Below are positions 17,816-26,945 of a stretch of 64,000 bases of DNA, one piece after another (the stretch's first letter is position 1; every line of letters starts with the position of its first letter). The DNA is from CAIWHR01 sp963786625 (lineage in GTDB: Bacteria; Pseudomonadota; Gammaproteobacteria; Burkholderiales; Casimicrobiaceae). Location of the stretch: NCBI GenBank assembly GCA_963786625.1, contig CAWAZS010000004.1, positions 806,001 through 870,000 of the forward strand. Reading direction: 5' to 3'. The position numbers were made by a program, and so were the translations under genes. The notes under the pieces are model-generated. The model made no database searches. It was not told where the DNA came from and saw only the letters and a list, made by a program, of their open reading frames with translations.

Positions 17816-18697
17816 CTAGAACAGACTGTAGACGATCAGTACGATCGCGACAATGCCGAGCACAAGCGCCGCGCCACCGACGAACCAGCCGAACGCACTG
17901 CGATTCCAGGGTCGGCGGCGGCGCGACCTTGGCCGTCGAGCCGGCCTTCGCGCACGAGGCGCTCGTACTCGGTCGCGCGCTCGTCCTTGAGCTCGTGCTC
18001 GCTGATGCGTCCGGTGAAGACCACGGTGTCCATCGGGAACTTCGCCGGACGCACGTGGCCGTTGAAGAAGTGGAAGGTGAAGATGAAGCCGACGGCGAGC
18101 AGCGCCTCCTCGCCGTGGATCAGCGCCGCGATGTTGAACATCCACCCGGGCAGGAGCTTCGAGAAGAAGACCGGGAACCAGAGCAGCAGCCCCGACCCGC
18201 CGATGATCACCATCCCCCAGAACACCGCCCAGTAGTCGAACTTCTCCCAGTAGGTCCAGCGGTCGAACTGCGGCTTCGGCCCGCGCCCGACGAACCACGA
18301 GAATGTTCCGGTAGATGTCGATGCCGTCCTGCGGTTGCGGCACCATCGAGTCCGGGCCCCAGAGGATCTTCATCAGGTTCGCCGGCGATCGCCTTGCGGA
18401 ACAGCATCGCGACGTGGCTCACGAAGACGATGATCATCACGAACGCGCAGATCCGGTGGATCAGCGCCGGCGCCCTCGAAGCCGCCGAGGATGCGCGCCA
18501 GCGTGGCCGCCCACGGCTCGATCCGAATAGAGCAGCGGCAGTCCGGACAGCGCGCAGCCGACGAAGGTGAGCATCAGGAACGCGTGCATGGATGCGCTCG
18601 AGCGCGCGTGAAGCGCCGGTAGTAGCGCTGCGTGGCGCCGCGTTGCCGCCCGATCGCCGGCGAGCGTGCCGGCCGTGTTTCCCGTAGCGATCGCCAT
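17816..18697 (-). CDS. b-type cytochrome membrane subunit (frame broken about nine times)
   Basis: Reconstructed protein of about 290 residues with four or more hydrophobic segments: LMLTFVGCALSGLPLLY, ICAFVMIIVFVSHVAMLF, YWAVFWGMVIIGGSGLLLWF and ALIHGEEALLAVGFIFTFHFF, plus a C-terminal helix (FVGGAALVLGIVAIVLIVY). Histidines in the helices (LIHR, VSHVAML, LIHGEE, FHFFNGHVRP) are candidate heme b ligands, and the pattern resembles formate dehydrogenase gamma and related cytochrome b proteins. About nine extra bases cut it into short frames, the densest cluster in the window. The ATG at 18697 overlaps the stop of the 11-heme gene (ATGA). Probably the quinone-interacting subunit of the complex. 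Confidence 0.75.
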
Positions 18698-19938
18698 CAG
18701 TGCCCTTCCTTGCGGTTGCCGCCCGCGAGCTTCTCGCGCGTCTCGCGGTAGAGCCAGAGCAGCGTGTGGATGCCGAAGAACGCGAACACGCCGATCAGCA
18801 GCAATTCCATGAACTTCGCGGAGTAGTAGTAGATCGGATCGCGCGACTTGTCGTGCTTGTTCGCGTGCGGATCGAAGCTCGCGAAGTTCGCGCTCGCGCC
18901 GGCGTGGCACGTCTGCACAGGTCGCGAGCGCGGTTCTGCTTCGAGACCTTCGACGCGGGATTCGACGCCGGCAGCACCTCGTGCGCGCCGTGGCACGACG
19001 CGCAGGTCGCCATCCGCGCGTAACCCAGCGCGGTCACCTGGCCGTGGAACGTGTCGCGGTAGGTCGAGATGTAATCGGTGTGGCAGTTGCCGCACTCCTT
19101 GATCACCTCGGTCTGGAACCGGGCCACGTCGTGCTGCTGGATGCTGTGTGCCGAGTGGCAGTCGGTGCAGCCCGGGCGCGGCCAGCACGCCGTCCTGGCG
19201 CAGCTTGCCGTGCATCCCCTTCATGTACGCTTCGCGCTCCGGCTTGTGGCAGGACGCCGCAGGTGTCGGGGATCTTCGCGCGCGAGACGTTGCTCTTCTC
19301 GTCGGTCTTGGGCCGGATGCTGTGCGCGCCGTGGCAGTTGGTGCAGGTCGGCGCAGATCCCTGCGCTGCGGTCGTCAGCGCCTTGCCGTGAATGCTGTCG
19401 TGGAACTTGCTCGCCACGTTGCCGCCGGGCAACTTGCCCTTGGCGACGATCGCGTCGTCGCCGTGGCACTTTCCGCAGGTGGCCTCGACGTTGGCGTGAT
19501 TCGTGCGCGAATCGGCCCCTTTCGCCCGCTTGATGTCGTGCGTGCCGTGGCAGTCCGTGCAGGTCGCGGCGACGGTATTGCCGCCCTTTCTCGCCACGCC
19601 GTGCACGGTTCCCGTGTACTCCTGGACGGCCTTCTCGTGGCAGCTCGCGCAGTTGACCGGCGTCGAGCTTCTCCGCGTGCGGCAGCTTCTGCGGCGAAAC
19701 GTCCGCGTGACAGTCGGTGCACTTGAGCTTCATCTCGCCGTGCACCGACGCCGCGAACTTCGCGCCGTCGACGGCGATCGACTTGCCGCCGGCGCCCTTG
19801 GCGTCCGCGGCGGCGTGGCACATCAGGCAGGTTTCGACGACGCCGGGGGCGGCCGCCGGCGGGTTGGCCGGCTTGGCGAATGCCACGCGCGGCGACGCCG
19901 AGGCAGAGGATCGTGCAGATCGACCGGATTGTTCTCAT
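18697..19938 (-). CDS. 11-heme cytochrome c with C-terminal membrane anchor (frame broken about six times)
   Basis: About 411 residues after correction. A signal peptide is followed by eleven CxxCH motifs: CLMCH, CTDCH, CASCH, CTDCH, CGKCH, CTNCH, CGSCH, CTDCH, CGNCH, CASCH and CATCH. A C-terminal membrane helix (LLIGVFAFFGIHTLLWLY) anchors it. Six extra bases disrupt the frame; CASCH (third), CGSCH and CATCH appear only when doublet sites are collapsed, which supports the corrections. It is first in a three-gene (-) operon with a b-type cytochrome and a NapC-like octaheme protein and is preceded by an FNR-like box at 20023. The arrangement resembles Cbc-type quinone/multiheme complexes, but I cannot assign a substrate. 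Confidence 0.85.
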
Positions 19939-20022
19939 TGGAGTCTTTCGACATCCCGAAGGCACGCGGCCGACCCGGCCCGCCGCCAAGCCGCATGTTC
20001 GCACCCGCTACCGGCTCCGATC

Positions 20023-20036
20023 TTGACTTGGGTCAA
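20023..20036. promoter_or_regulatory. FNR/CRP-type box TTGAC-N4-GTCAA upstream of the multiheme operon
   Basis: TTGACTTGGGTCAA is a perfect interrupted palindrome with the geometry of FNR-family sites (consensus TTGAT-N4-ATCAA). It lies 85 bases before the start codon of the 11-heme cytochrome, in the only sizeable gap (19939-20124) between that operon and the exporter genes. Regulation by an FNR/ANR/DNR-type protein is inferred. Confidence 0.6.
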
Positions 20037-20124
20037 CCGCCCCTGAACCACGCGGGGCGCACGGCCCTCGCCTGCGCGGGACGCGCGTGCCCGCTCGGCG
20101 TGGCGCGACGACCACCGCCGGGCA

Positions 20125-21349
20125 TCACTGCGTTTTCGGCCCCGATGCGCGCGCCTTGACCCTGACGCCGTCGGCAATCGCATCGCCCGGATACGCAATC
20201 ACCCGCGTCCCGGGCTCGAGACCGTCGAGGACGACCGCGACCATGCCGTTGCGCGGACCGGTCTTCACGGGCTGCAGCCGCGCGCGGCCGCCGTCGACGG
20301 CAAAGACCGCCCAGCCCTCGCCGCGTCTGAACAGCGCGCTGACGGGCACGAGAACCGCGTCGTCGCGCGTGTCGACGGTGATCCGCGTGTCGACGCGATG
20401 CGCGTCGCCCAGATTGCCCCACGCCGCCGTCGGCGACGCGAAATCGATCACGACGTTGACGCGCTGCTCCTCGACGCCCAGCGCCGAGATCTTGGTGAAC
20501 GCCGCCGGCTCGACGAGGCGGACGCGTCCCGCGAGCACGGGCGCGCCGCCGCCGTGGTCGAGCTCGGCCGCCGTTCCGGGCCGGATCGCCGCGGCGTCGG
20601 CCGTCAGCACGTCGACGACGACCTCCAGCTCGCGCGGATCGCCGATCTCGAGAATCGGCGCTCCGGCCGCGACGACGTTCTCGCTCTCCTGAACGACGCG
20701 CAGCACGCGGCCGGCGACGGGCGAGCGAATCTCCCAGATCGCTCCCGGCGTCTGGCCTCCGGCGTTCTGCCGGTAGCGGCCGAGGGCGGCCTGCGCCATC
20801 GCCATCTGATGCTGCGCGGCGTCGCCGTCGAATTGCGCGGCCGCGAGCTCCTTGGCCTTGAGCTCCACTTCGCGCTGCGCGTTTTCCAGCGCCTGGCGCG
20901 ACGTGAATCCCTGGTCCGCGAGCCTCAAAGCGCGCGCCTCCTCGGCCTTCGCCTGCGCGAGCGCGACGTTCGCCCGCTCGATGTTGGCGGCCGCGCGCAG
21001 CTGCGTGGCCTCGGCGGCCCCGAGGCGCTCGCGGTATTCGAGCTCGGTGCGCGCGTCCAGCGGCGTCGGCGCGGCCGGCGCGAGCCGCGCGAGCAGCGTG
21101 CCCGGCGCGACCGGGGCGCCCGCCTTGAGGTCGACCCGCAGCAGCCGGCCCGGGATCGGCGCCGACACGACGTAGCGGTCGCGCACGCGCGTCTTCCCGT
21201 CCTCGTCGACGGTCTTCCGGAACGGGCCGCGGGTCACGGTCGCGGTCTCGACGTCGACCGGACGCGGCGCGAATGCCCAGGCCAGCAGGCCCGCGGCGAT
21301 CACGCGCGGCGAGGATCCACGCGCCTCTGCGCAGCCAGACCTTGCTCAT
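20125..21349 (-). CDS. HlyD-family membrane fusion protein of ABC exporter (frame broken once)
   Basis: About 407 residues: N-terminal membrane anchor (IAAGLLAWAFAP), biotinyl-lipoyl-like halves (RDRYVVSAPIPGRLLRV and WEIRSPVAGRVLRV), a coiled-coil hairpin between them (residues ~100-190, rich in Ala, Glu, Arg, Gln) and a C-terminal beta domain. It is the periplasmic adaptor for the FtsX-like permease and ATPase immediately upstream, whose stop codon is two bases from its ATG. One extra base near 21315 splits the N-terminal anchor from the rest. Substrate unknown. Confidence 0.87.
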
Positions 21350-21351
21350 CG

Positions 21352-23712
21352 CTATTCTCTCGTCTTCAGCACGCCGACCAGGTCGAGCCGGTCGATCCGC
21401 GCGCGCACGATCAGCGCGCTCGCAGCGCCCGCGAGCACGATCGCCAGCGCGGCGAACGCATACGTGCGCGGAGCGACGACGATCGGGATCAGGATCATGT
21501 CGGTGTGGCTCGTGGCCACGATCGTCCACGACAGCAGGTAGCCGAGCACGCATCCCAGCGGAATGGCGAGGGCGAGCTCGAACGCCAGCTCGCCCAGCAG
21601 GAACGTCGACACCTCGCCGCGGGTGAACCCGAGCACGCGCAGGCTCGCGAGCTCCCACGCGCGCTCCTGCAGGGCGATGCGCGCGTTGTTGTAGACGACG
21701 CCGATCGCGATCACCGACGCGAACGCCGTGAGTATCGTCGTGAAATAGAGCACGTTGCGCGCGGACGTCTCGCGGAAGCTTGCCAGCATCGCGGACTTGC
21801 TCGCGACGGTCGCCACGCGCGGGAACTCCTTCAGGTGCCGGAACAGGGCGTCGCGCTGCGCGCCATCGAGGCGCACCGAGAACGACGAATACGTGTCGCC
21901 TTCGCCCATCAGCCGGTTCAGCGCATCGAGATCCATGTAGGCGAACAGGCCGATCAGGTCGCGGACGACGCCGACGACGGGAACACTGCGCTTGTTGCGC
22001 TTCCCCGCCAGCGTTTCGACGACGAGCGTATCACCGACGCGCACGTCCAGGCGCTGCGCCAGCCGATCGGTGAGCAGGATGCCTTCGGAGGGAACCGGTA
22101 TCCGGTCGAGATCCGCGTCGAGCAGGCGGCGCAGGTCGCCGGCGGGCGGGATGCCGAGCAGCGCGGTCCGGTAGTGGCGGTGACCGGCGACCAGCCGGAC
22201 GGGCACGTCGCGCGAGCCCTCGGCCTGCATCACGCCGGGCATCCGCGCGATCTCGTGCAGGGATCGCGACCCCAGCGGCTCGACCAGCGCGATCTCGGCG
22301 TCGCCCGGCTGCGCGGCCTCGAACTGGACGTCGATCATGTACTCGAGGGCGTCGCGCCAGAACAGCCCCGAGATGATGATCGCCACCGCCGAGGCCATGC
22401 CGACGGTCGTGAGCAGCGCGCGCAGCGGCCGGCGCTCCATGTTGCGGATCACCATCCGCATCGCCGGCGAGAGCGGCGGCCGAGGCCGGCGCGCTCCAGC
22501 AGCGTCGGCCCGTAGCGGCCCGGCGAGGGCGGGCGCATCGCCTCGGCCGGGGCGAGCGTGACGGCCGCGCGCACCGCGCCCAGGGCGCCCCCGCCCGCCG
22601 CGAGCATCGTCACCGCCCCGGCGGCCAGCATGACCCATGGCGGCATGAAGAAGCGGTAGCTGGGAAAGTGGAAGAATTCCGCATACAGCGCGGTGACGCC
22701 GCCGCCCCACCAGTAGCCGACGGCGATGCCGATCGCGATGCCGATGCATCCGATCACGACGACCTGCATCAGGTAATGCGCGGCGATCGCGCCGTTGCCG
22801 TAACCCAGCGCCTTCAACGCCGCGATCTGCTCGCGCTGGGTCGCGACCTGGCGGTTCAGCACGACGTTGAGCAGGAACGCCGCGACCGCCAGGAAGATCG
22901 ACGGGATCAGCGTGCCGATCACCTTCCACTGGTTGAGCTCCTGGTTGAGGATGCGGTTCGACAGCTGCTCGTCCCGGCCGTGCGCGTTCATGCCGCCGTA
23001 GGGCTCGAGCAGGCGGTCGAGCGCATCGATGACCGCGCGCTTCGGTCGCGCCCGGGTTCAGCAGCACCGTGACGTGGTTGAACGCGCCCTCCATGTTGTA
23101 CGCGGCGGCGAGCCGCTCGCGCGCGATCCAGAACACGCCGAAGTTGCGGTCGTCGGGAAAGGCGCCGCCGCGCGTCGCGTAGATGTAGTCGGGGGACAGC
23201 CCGACGCCGACGATGCGCAGCGTCTCCTTCCGGCCGTTGATGAGCGCGGTGATGCTCGTCCCCGGGCCGAGATCGCGGTTGCCGGCGAACGCCTCGGAGA
23301 TGACGACCTCGCCCGGCGCGCCGCGCTCCGGCGCGCGCCCGCGGCGGATCACCAGCTGGTCGAGCCGCGGCGCGGCGCCCTCCGGCAGCCCGATCATCCG
23401 GCCGACGATCGGCTCCGCGACGCCGGCGACGTCCAGGGTCACGTCGAACACGACCGTGGTTTCCACGTGGCTCACGCCCGGGATGGCGGCGATGCGCCGC
23501 TCGATCTCGCGCGGCGCCCGCTTGATGTCGGCGAACACCTGCCCGAAGCGCGCCGATTCGTAGAAGTCGTCGCGTGCCCGCTCGAGGGAGTAGTACGTCG
23601 CGAACGAGCCGGCGAAGCCGGAGAACGCGCTGGCGACGACCAGCGCGACGGTGACGACCTGGCTCTTCAGCTGCCACAGGTCGCGCAGCAGCTTGCGGTC
23701 GATGGCCTTCAC
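21352..23712 (-). CDS. FtsX/MacB-like ABC transporter permease (frame broken three times)
   Basis: About 785 residues, a double-FtsX permease. The N-terminal helix (VTVALVVASAFSGFAGSFA) is followed by a periplasmic MacB-PCD-like domain, a block of helices (LIPSIFLAVAAFLLNVVLN, VVVIGCIGIAIGIAVGYW), a second periplasmic domain and the C-terminal FtsX domain (FTTILTAFASVIAIGVVYNNARIAL, FLLGELAFELALAIPLG). Extra bases near 23045 and two near 22480-22500 move the reading frame out and back. GTG start overlaps the ATPase stop (GTGA). Such permeases work by mechanotransmission to export lipoproteins, peptides or glycolipids rather than by forming a channel. Confidence 0.87.
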   Translation of the reverse strand: MKAIDRKLLRDLWQLKSQVVTVALVVASAFSGFAGSFATYYSLERARDDFYESARFGQVFADIKRAPREIERRIAAIPGVSHVETTVVFDVTLDVAGVAEPIVGRMIGLPEGAAPRLDQLVIRRGRAPERGAPGEVVISEAFAGNRDLGPGTSITALINGRKETLRIVGVGLSPDYIYATRGGAFPDDRNFGVFWIARERLAAAYNMEGAFNHVTVLLNPGATEARGHRCARPPARALRRHERARPGRAAVEPHPQPGAQPVEGDRHADPVDLPGGRGVPAQRRAEPPGRDPARADRGVEGAGLRQRRDRRALPDAGRRDRMHRHRDRHRRRLLVGRRRHRAVCGILPLSQLPLLHAAMGHAGRRGGDDARGGRGRPGRGARGRHARPGRGDAPALAGPLRADAAGARRPRPPLSPAMRMVIRNMERRPLRALLTTVGMASAVAIIISGLFWRDALEYMIDVQFEAAQPGDAEIALVEPLGSRSLHEIARMPGVMQAEGSRDVPVRLVAGHRHYRTALLGIPPAGDLRRLLDADLDRIPVPSEGILLTDRLAQRLDVRVGDTLVVETLAGKRNKRSVPVVGVVRDLIGLFAYMDLDALNRLMGEGDTYSSFSVRLDGAQRDALFRHLKEFPRVATVASKSAMLASFRETSARNVLYFTTILTAFASVIAIGVVYNNARIALQERAWELASLRVLGFTRGEVSTFLLGELAFELALAIPLGCVLGYLLSWTIVATSHTDMILIPIVVAPRTYAFAALAIVLAGAASALIVRARIDRLDLVGVLKTRE

Positions 23713-24439
23713 CAGGAAAGCTCCGATGGCGTCAGCTTGCGCGCGTTCGCGTCGACGTGCGTGATGCGGCCGTCGGCGAGATGCATCACCCGGTCCGCCA
23801 TCCCGGCGATCGCGACGTTGTGCGTGATGACCACGGCGGTCGTCCCGAGCTCGACGTTGATCCGGGCGATCACCTCCAGCACGACCTTGCCCGTCGGATA
23901 GTCGAGCGCGCCCGTCGGCTCGTCGCAGAGCAGGACATCCGGGCGCTTGACGATCGCGCGCGCGATCGCGACCCGCTGCTGCTCGCCGCCGGAGAGCTGC
24001 GACGGGAAGTGGTCGAGGCGCTCCGACAGGCCGACGCGACCGAGCGCCTCCTCCGCCGTCATCGGGGACGCCGCGATGTCGGTGACGAGCGCGACGTTCT
24101 CGCGCACGGTCAGGCTCGGAATCAGGTTGTAGAACTGGAAGACGAAGCCGACGTGCTCGCGCCGGTAACGGGTGAGCTCGGCCTCATCGGCCGTGACGAG
24201 GTTGTGGTCGCGCCAGAACGCCTCGCCCGACGTCGGGCGTGTCGAGCCCGCCGAGAATGTTGAGCAGCGTCGACTTGCCGCTGCCCGACGGCCCGAGCAG
24301 CACGATGAATTCGCCCTCGTGGATCTCGAGCTCGAGATCGGACAGCGCGCGCACCTGCGACCTCGCCCATCCGATAGATCTTGGTGAGCCCGCGTGCGAC
24401 GAATACCGGCGAGCGCCGGTCGGGGTCGATCGCGTTCAT
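23709..24439 (-). CDS. MacB/LolD-type ABC transporter ATPase (frame broken twice)
   Basis: About 242 residues. Walker A GPSGSGKST, Q-loop FVFQFYNLIPSLTVREN, signature LSGGEQQRVAIARAI and Walker B VLLCDEPTGALD are present. FQFYNLIPSLTV is characteristic of the LolD/MacB/YbbA subgroup. Two extra bases, near 24365 (Val written GTCG) and 24238 (Thr written ACGC), place the Walker A part in a third frame. First gene of the exporter operon; the GDSL esterase lies just upstream on the same strand, an arrangement comparable to tesA next to ybbA-ybbP in Escherichia coli, although there they are divergent. Confidence 0.88.
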
Positions 24440-24561
24440 CCGCGCTCAGCATACGTCGTCGTGCGTGCCGCCGGTAGACGCGCTCGCGCGGCGGGCGCGA
24501 GGGAATTGCGCGAGGTCAAGGAAACCCCGGTTCGCCCCCGCCGCCGGGCCGCTCTGCGGGA

Positions 24562-25224
24562 TCAGCGCGTCGCGAGGCCGCTGCGCACGAGCTCGGCCCA
24601 TGCGCGCTCGGCGAGCGCGTCGTGGCCGGCGGCGTTCGGATGCAGGGGATCCTGCCGCAGCGTCTCGTCGGACAGCACCGAGGGCAGCGCCTTCTCGACG
24701 AGGGGCACCTTCGCGCGCTTCGCGATCTCGCCGTAGACTCCCGCGGGCGCAAGGCCGGTCAGCACGCCGAGCGCCGAAGGTTGCGGCGCCGCGATCAGCG
24801 CGACGCGTGCGCCGCGTCCGCGCACGGTTGCGATCATCGCGTCGAGATTGCCCGCGATCTCCGCCGCCGGGACACCGCGCAGCAGATCGTTGCCGCCGAG
24901 CTCGATCAGCACCAGCGCGGGCGCGTGCTCGTCGACGAGGGCCGGCAGGCGCGCGCGGCCGCCGGCGGTGCGCTCGCCGTTGACCCCCGCGGCGACGACG
25001 CGCCAGCCGGTGCGCCGGGCGAGCCGCGCGGGCCAGGCCTCGTCGGCATCGACGCCGAAACCGGCGGTGATGCTGTCGCCGACGATCAGCACGACACTGC
25101 CGGCGGGCAGCGACGCCTCGCGCGGGCCGCCGCAGGCGGCGACCGCGAACGCCACCGCGAGCGCCACCGCGACGCAGGCCAGCCGAAGGGCGCGCCGGGC
25201 GCGTGCGCCGTCAGGCGAGGGCAT
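24562..25224 (-). CDS. Arylesterase / lysophospholipase L1-like GDSL hydrolase (TesA family)
   Basis: 220 residues with a secretion signal ending in a lipobox-like AVAACGG, so probably a lipoprotein or periplasmic protein. SGNH motifs: block I LIVGDSITAGFG (Ser), block II AAGVNGERTAGG, block III IELGGNDLLRG (Gly, Asn) and block V DPLHPNAAGH (Asp, His). It hydrolyses esters, thioesters or lysophospholipids. The frame is intact. Its start overlaps the end of the esterase at 25211 by 14 bases. Confidence 0.9.
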   Translation of the reverse strand: MPSPDGARARRALRLACVAVALAVAFAVAACGGPREASLPAGSVVLIVGDSITAGFGVDADEAWPARLARRTGWRVVAAGVNGERTAGGRARLPALVDEHAPALVLIELGGNDLLRGVPAAEIAGNLDAMIATVRGRGARVALIAAPQPSALGVLTGLAPAGVYGEIAKRAKVPLVEKALPSVLSDETLRQDPLHPNAAGHDALAERAWAELVRSGLATR

Positions 25225-26170
25225 CGTGCCAGCCCGCGCGCATCCGCACGAAGCGCACGATGTGGTCGATCGCCAGTGCCGACTCGGGCAGGAACTCCGC
25301 GAGCTGGAACACGTGCGCCGCGCCCGGCCACAGCTCGAGCTCGACGTCGACGCCGGCCTCGTACGCCTTGTCGGCCGCGCGGGTCGCCTCGTCGCGCAGC
25401 AATTCGGTGCTGCCGACCTGGAAGAACAGCGGCGGGAAGCCGTCGAAATCCGCGAACAGCGGAGAGACTTCCGGGTCGAGGTACTGGTGCGGCGACGGCA
25501 CGTAGAGTCGCCGCAGCACGAGGAGGCTCGCGAGGCGGATCAGCGGGTCGCGCCCGTCGTAGGTCGCCATGCTCGGGCTGCCCATCGTGCAGTCGACGGC
25601 CGGCGACAGCAGCACCGCGCAGGCGGGCAGGGGCTCGCCGGCGGCGCGCGCCCGGTGCAGCGTGACGAGCGCGAGGTTGCCACCCGCCGAATCGCCGGCC
25701 AGCACGATGTTCCCCGGCTCGACGCCCTGCGCGAGCAGCCCGCGGTAGGCGGCGTGGCAGTCGTCGGGCGCCGCGGGAAACGGGTGCTCGGGCGCCAGCC
25801 GGTAATCGGGGATCAGCGCCCGCGCGCGCAGCCGACGGCAGAGCCGGGCCGCGAGCGACGCGTGCGCATTGGGAAAGCGGAACGCGAACGATCCGCCGTG
25901 CAGGTAGAGGATCACCCGCTCGAAACGGCTCTCCGGCGCGCTGACCCATTCGGCGGGCACTCCGCCCACTTCGGCGGCCTGGCGCTCGACCGGCGGACCG
26001 ACCTTGAACTGCCGCGCGTCGAGCTTTTCGTAGTGGCGGCGCAGCGCGACGACGTCGGCGTCGTGCGCGAGCGGCTTGCCCAGCGTCAGCCGCAGCAATG
26101 CGTTCAGCGCGTAGCTGCGCATGCTCGGCTTGACCTGGATCTCGCGGCGGTAGCTCGGGCGGCGGTGCAT
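25211..26170 (-). CDS. Alpha/beta hydrolase of the hormone-sensitive lipase family
   Basis: About 319 residues. It has the HSL-family oxyanion motif LYLHGGSFAF, the nucleophile elbow LAGDSAGGNLAL, and a C-terminal acid/histidine pair (VGSTELLRDEA and GAAHVFQL), so a complete catalytic triad. No signal peptide, hence cytosolic. Substrates of the family are short to medium acyl esters. I prefer ATG 26170 over an in-frame GTG at 26182 because of the better spacing to GGAG. Intact frame; it overlaps the GDSL esterase downstream. Confidence 0.9.
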   Translation of the reverse strand: MHRRPSYRREIQVKPSMRSYALNALLRLTLGKPLAHDADVVALRRHYEKLDARQFKVGPPVERQAAEVGGVPAEWVSAPESRFERVILYLHGGSFAFRFPNAHASLAARLCRRLRARALIPDYRLAPEHPFPAAPDDCHAAYRGLLAQGVEPGNIVLAGDSAGGNLALVTLHRARAAGEPLPACAVLLSPAVDCTMGSPSMATYDGRDPLIRLASLLVLRRLYVPSPHQYLDPEVSPLFADFDGFPPLFFQVGSTELLRDEATRAADKAYEAGVDVELELWPGAAHVFQLAEFLPESALAIDHIVRFVRMRAGWHDALA

Positions 26171-26230
26171 CGCGACTCTCACTCCGGCTCAGGCTAACCG
26201 ATTTCCGCATGCGCCGGCGGCGCGCGAATG

Positions 26231-26259
26231 CAAACGGGCACCGCGACGGTGCCCGTTTG
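26231..26259 (-). terminator. Strong hairpin downstream of efp
   Basis: CAAACGGGCACC (26231-26242), loop GCGAC, GGTGCCCGTTTG (26248-26259): a perfect 12-base-pair stem with an A/T-containing base. It lies between the efp stop (26334) and the next gene start (26170) and most likely terminates efp transcription. Confidence 0.75.
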
Positions 26260-26333
26260 TGGTTGCCCGGCGAACCCGCTGCCCGATGGGCTCCCGCTGT
26301 CCGGCCGATGGTCCGGTCGAGCCGGACGGACGA

Positions 26334-26888
26334 TCAGACGCGGCGACGGTATTCGCCGGTGCGCGTGTCGATCTCGATGCGATCGCCGGTCGTGACGAAC
26401 AGCGGCACCTGGATCTGGACGCCGGTGGCGAGCTTGGCGGGCTTCATCACCTTGCCCGACGTGTCGCCCTTCACCGCGGGCTCCGTGTACTTCACCTCGC
26501 GCACGACCGACGTCGGCATTTCGACCGAGATCGCCTTGCCGTCGTAGAACGTGAGCTCGCAGGCGAGCCCGTCCTCGAGGTAGTTGATCGCCTCGCCGAG
26601 GTTGTCCGCCTCGACCTCGTGCTGGTTGTACTCGTTGTCCATGAACACGTAGAGCGGGTCGGCGAAGTACGAGTACGTGACTTCCTTGCGCTCGAGCTGG
26701 ATGACGTCGAACTTCTCGTCGGCGCGGTAGACGGCTTCCGTCCCCGAGCCCGACAGGAGGTTCTTGAGCTTCATCTTGACGACCGACGCGTTGCGGCCGG
26801 ATTTCGTGAACTCGGCCTTCTGGACCACCATCGGGTCCTTCCCGATCATGATCACGTTGCCGGCGCGGACTTCCTGGGCAGTTTTCAT
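26334..26888 (-). CDS. efp: Elongation factor P (Arg32 type)
   Basis: 184 residues, intact, family length. EF-P rescues ribosomes stalled at polyproline. The modified loop residue is Arg32 (KSGRNASVV), the form rhamnosylated by EarP, rather than the lysine used in enteric bacteria. The neighbouring earP, 57 bases upstream on the same strand, supports this. The C-terminal OB fold ends GDRIEIDTRTGEYRRRV. Confidence 0.98.
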   Translation of the reverse strand: MKTAQEVRAGNVIMIGKDPMVVQKAEFTKSGRNASVVKMKLKNLLSGSGTEAVYRADEKFDVIQLERKEVTYSYFADPLYVFMDNEYNQHEVEADNLGEAINYLEDGLACELTFYDGKAISVEMPTSVVREVKYTEPAVKGDTSGKVMKPAKLATGVQIQVPLFVTTGDRIEIDTRTGEYRRRV

Positions 26889-26945
26889 AAGGGCACCTCA
26901 ATTGCCATGGGGTTGCTATAAGGGGTTGATTCGGAAAACTTTTAA

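Noticed and set aside
17816..19938. Pseudogenes in the multiheme region
   Set aside because: Fifteen independent true frameshifts would also have produced stops, deletions and loss of motifs. All heme motifs, helices and gene overlaps are preserved once extra bases at degenerate positions are removed.
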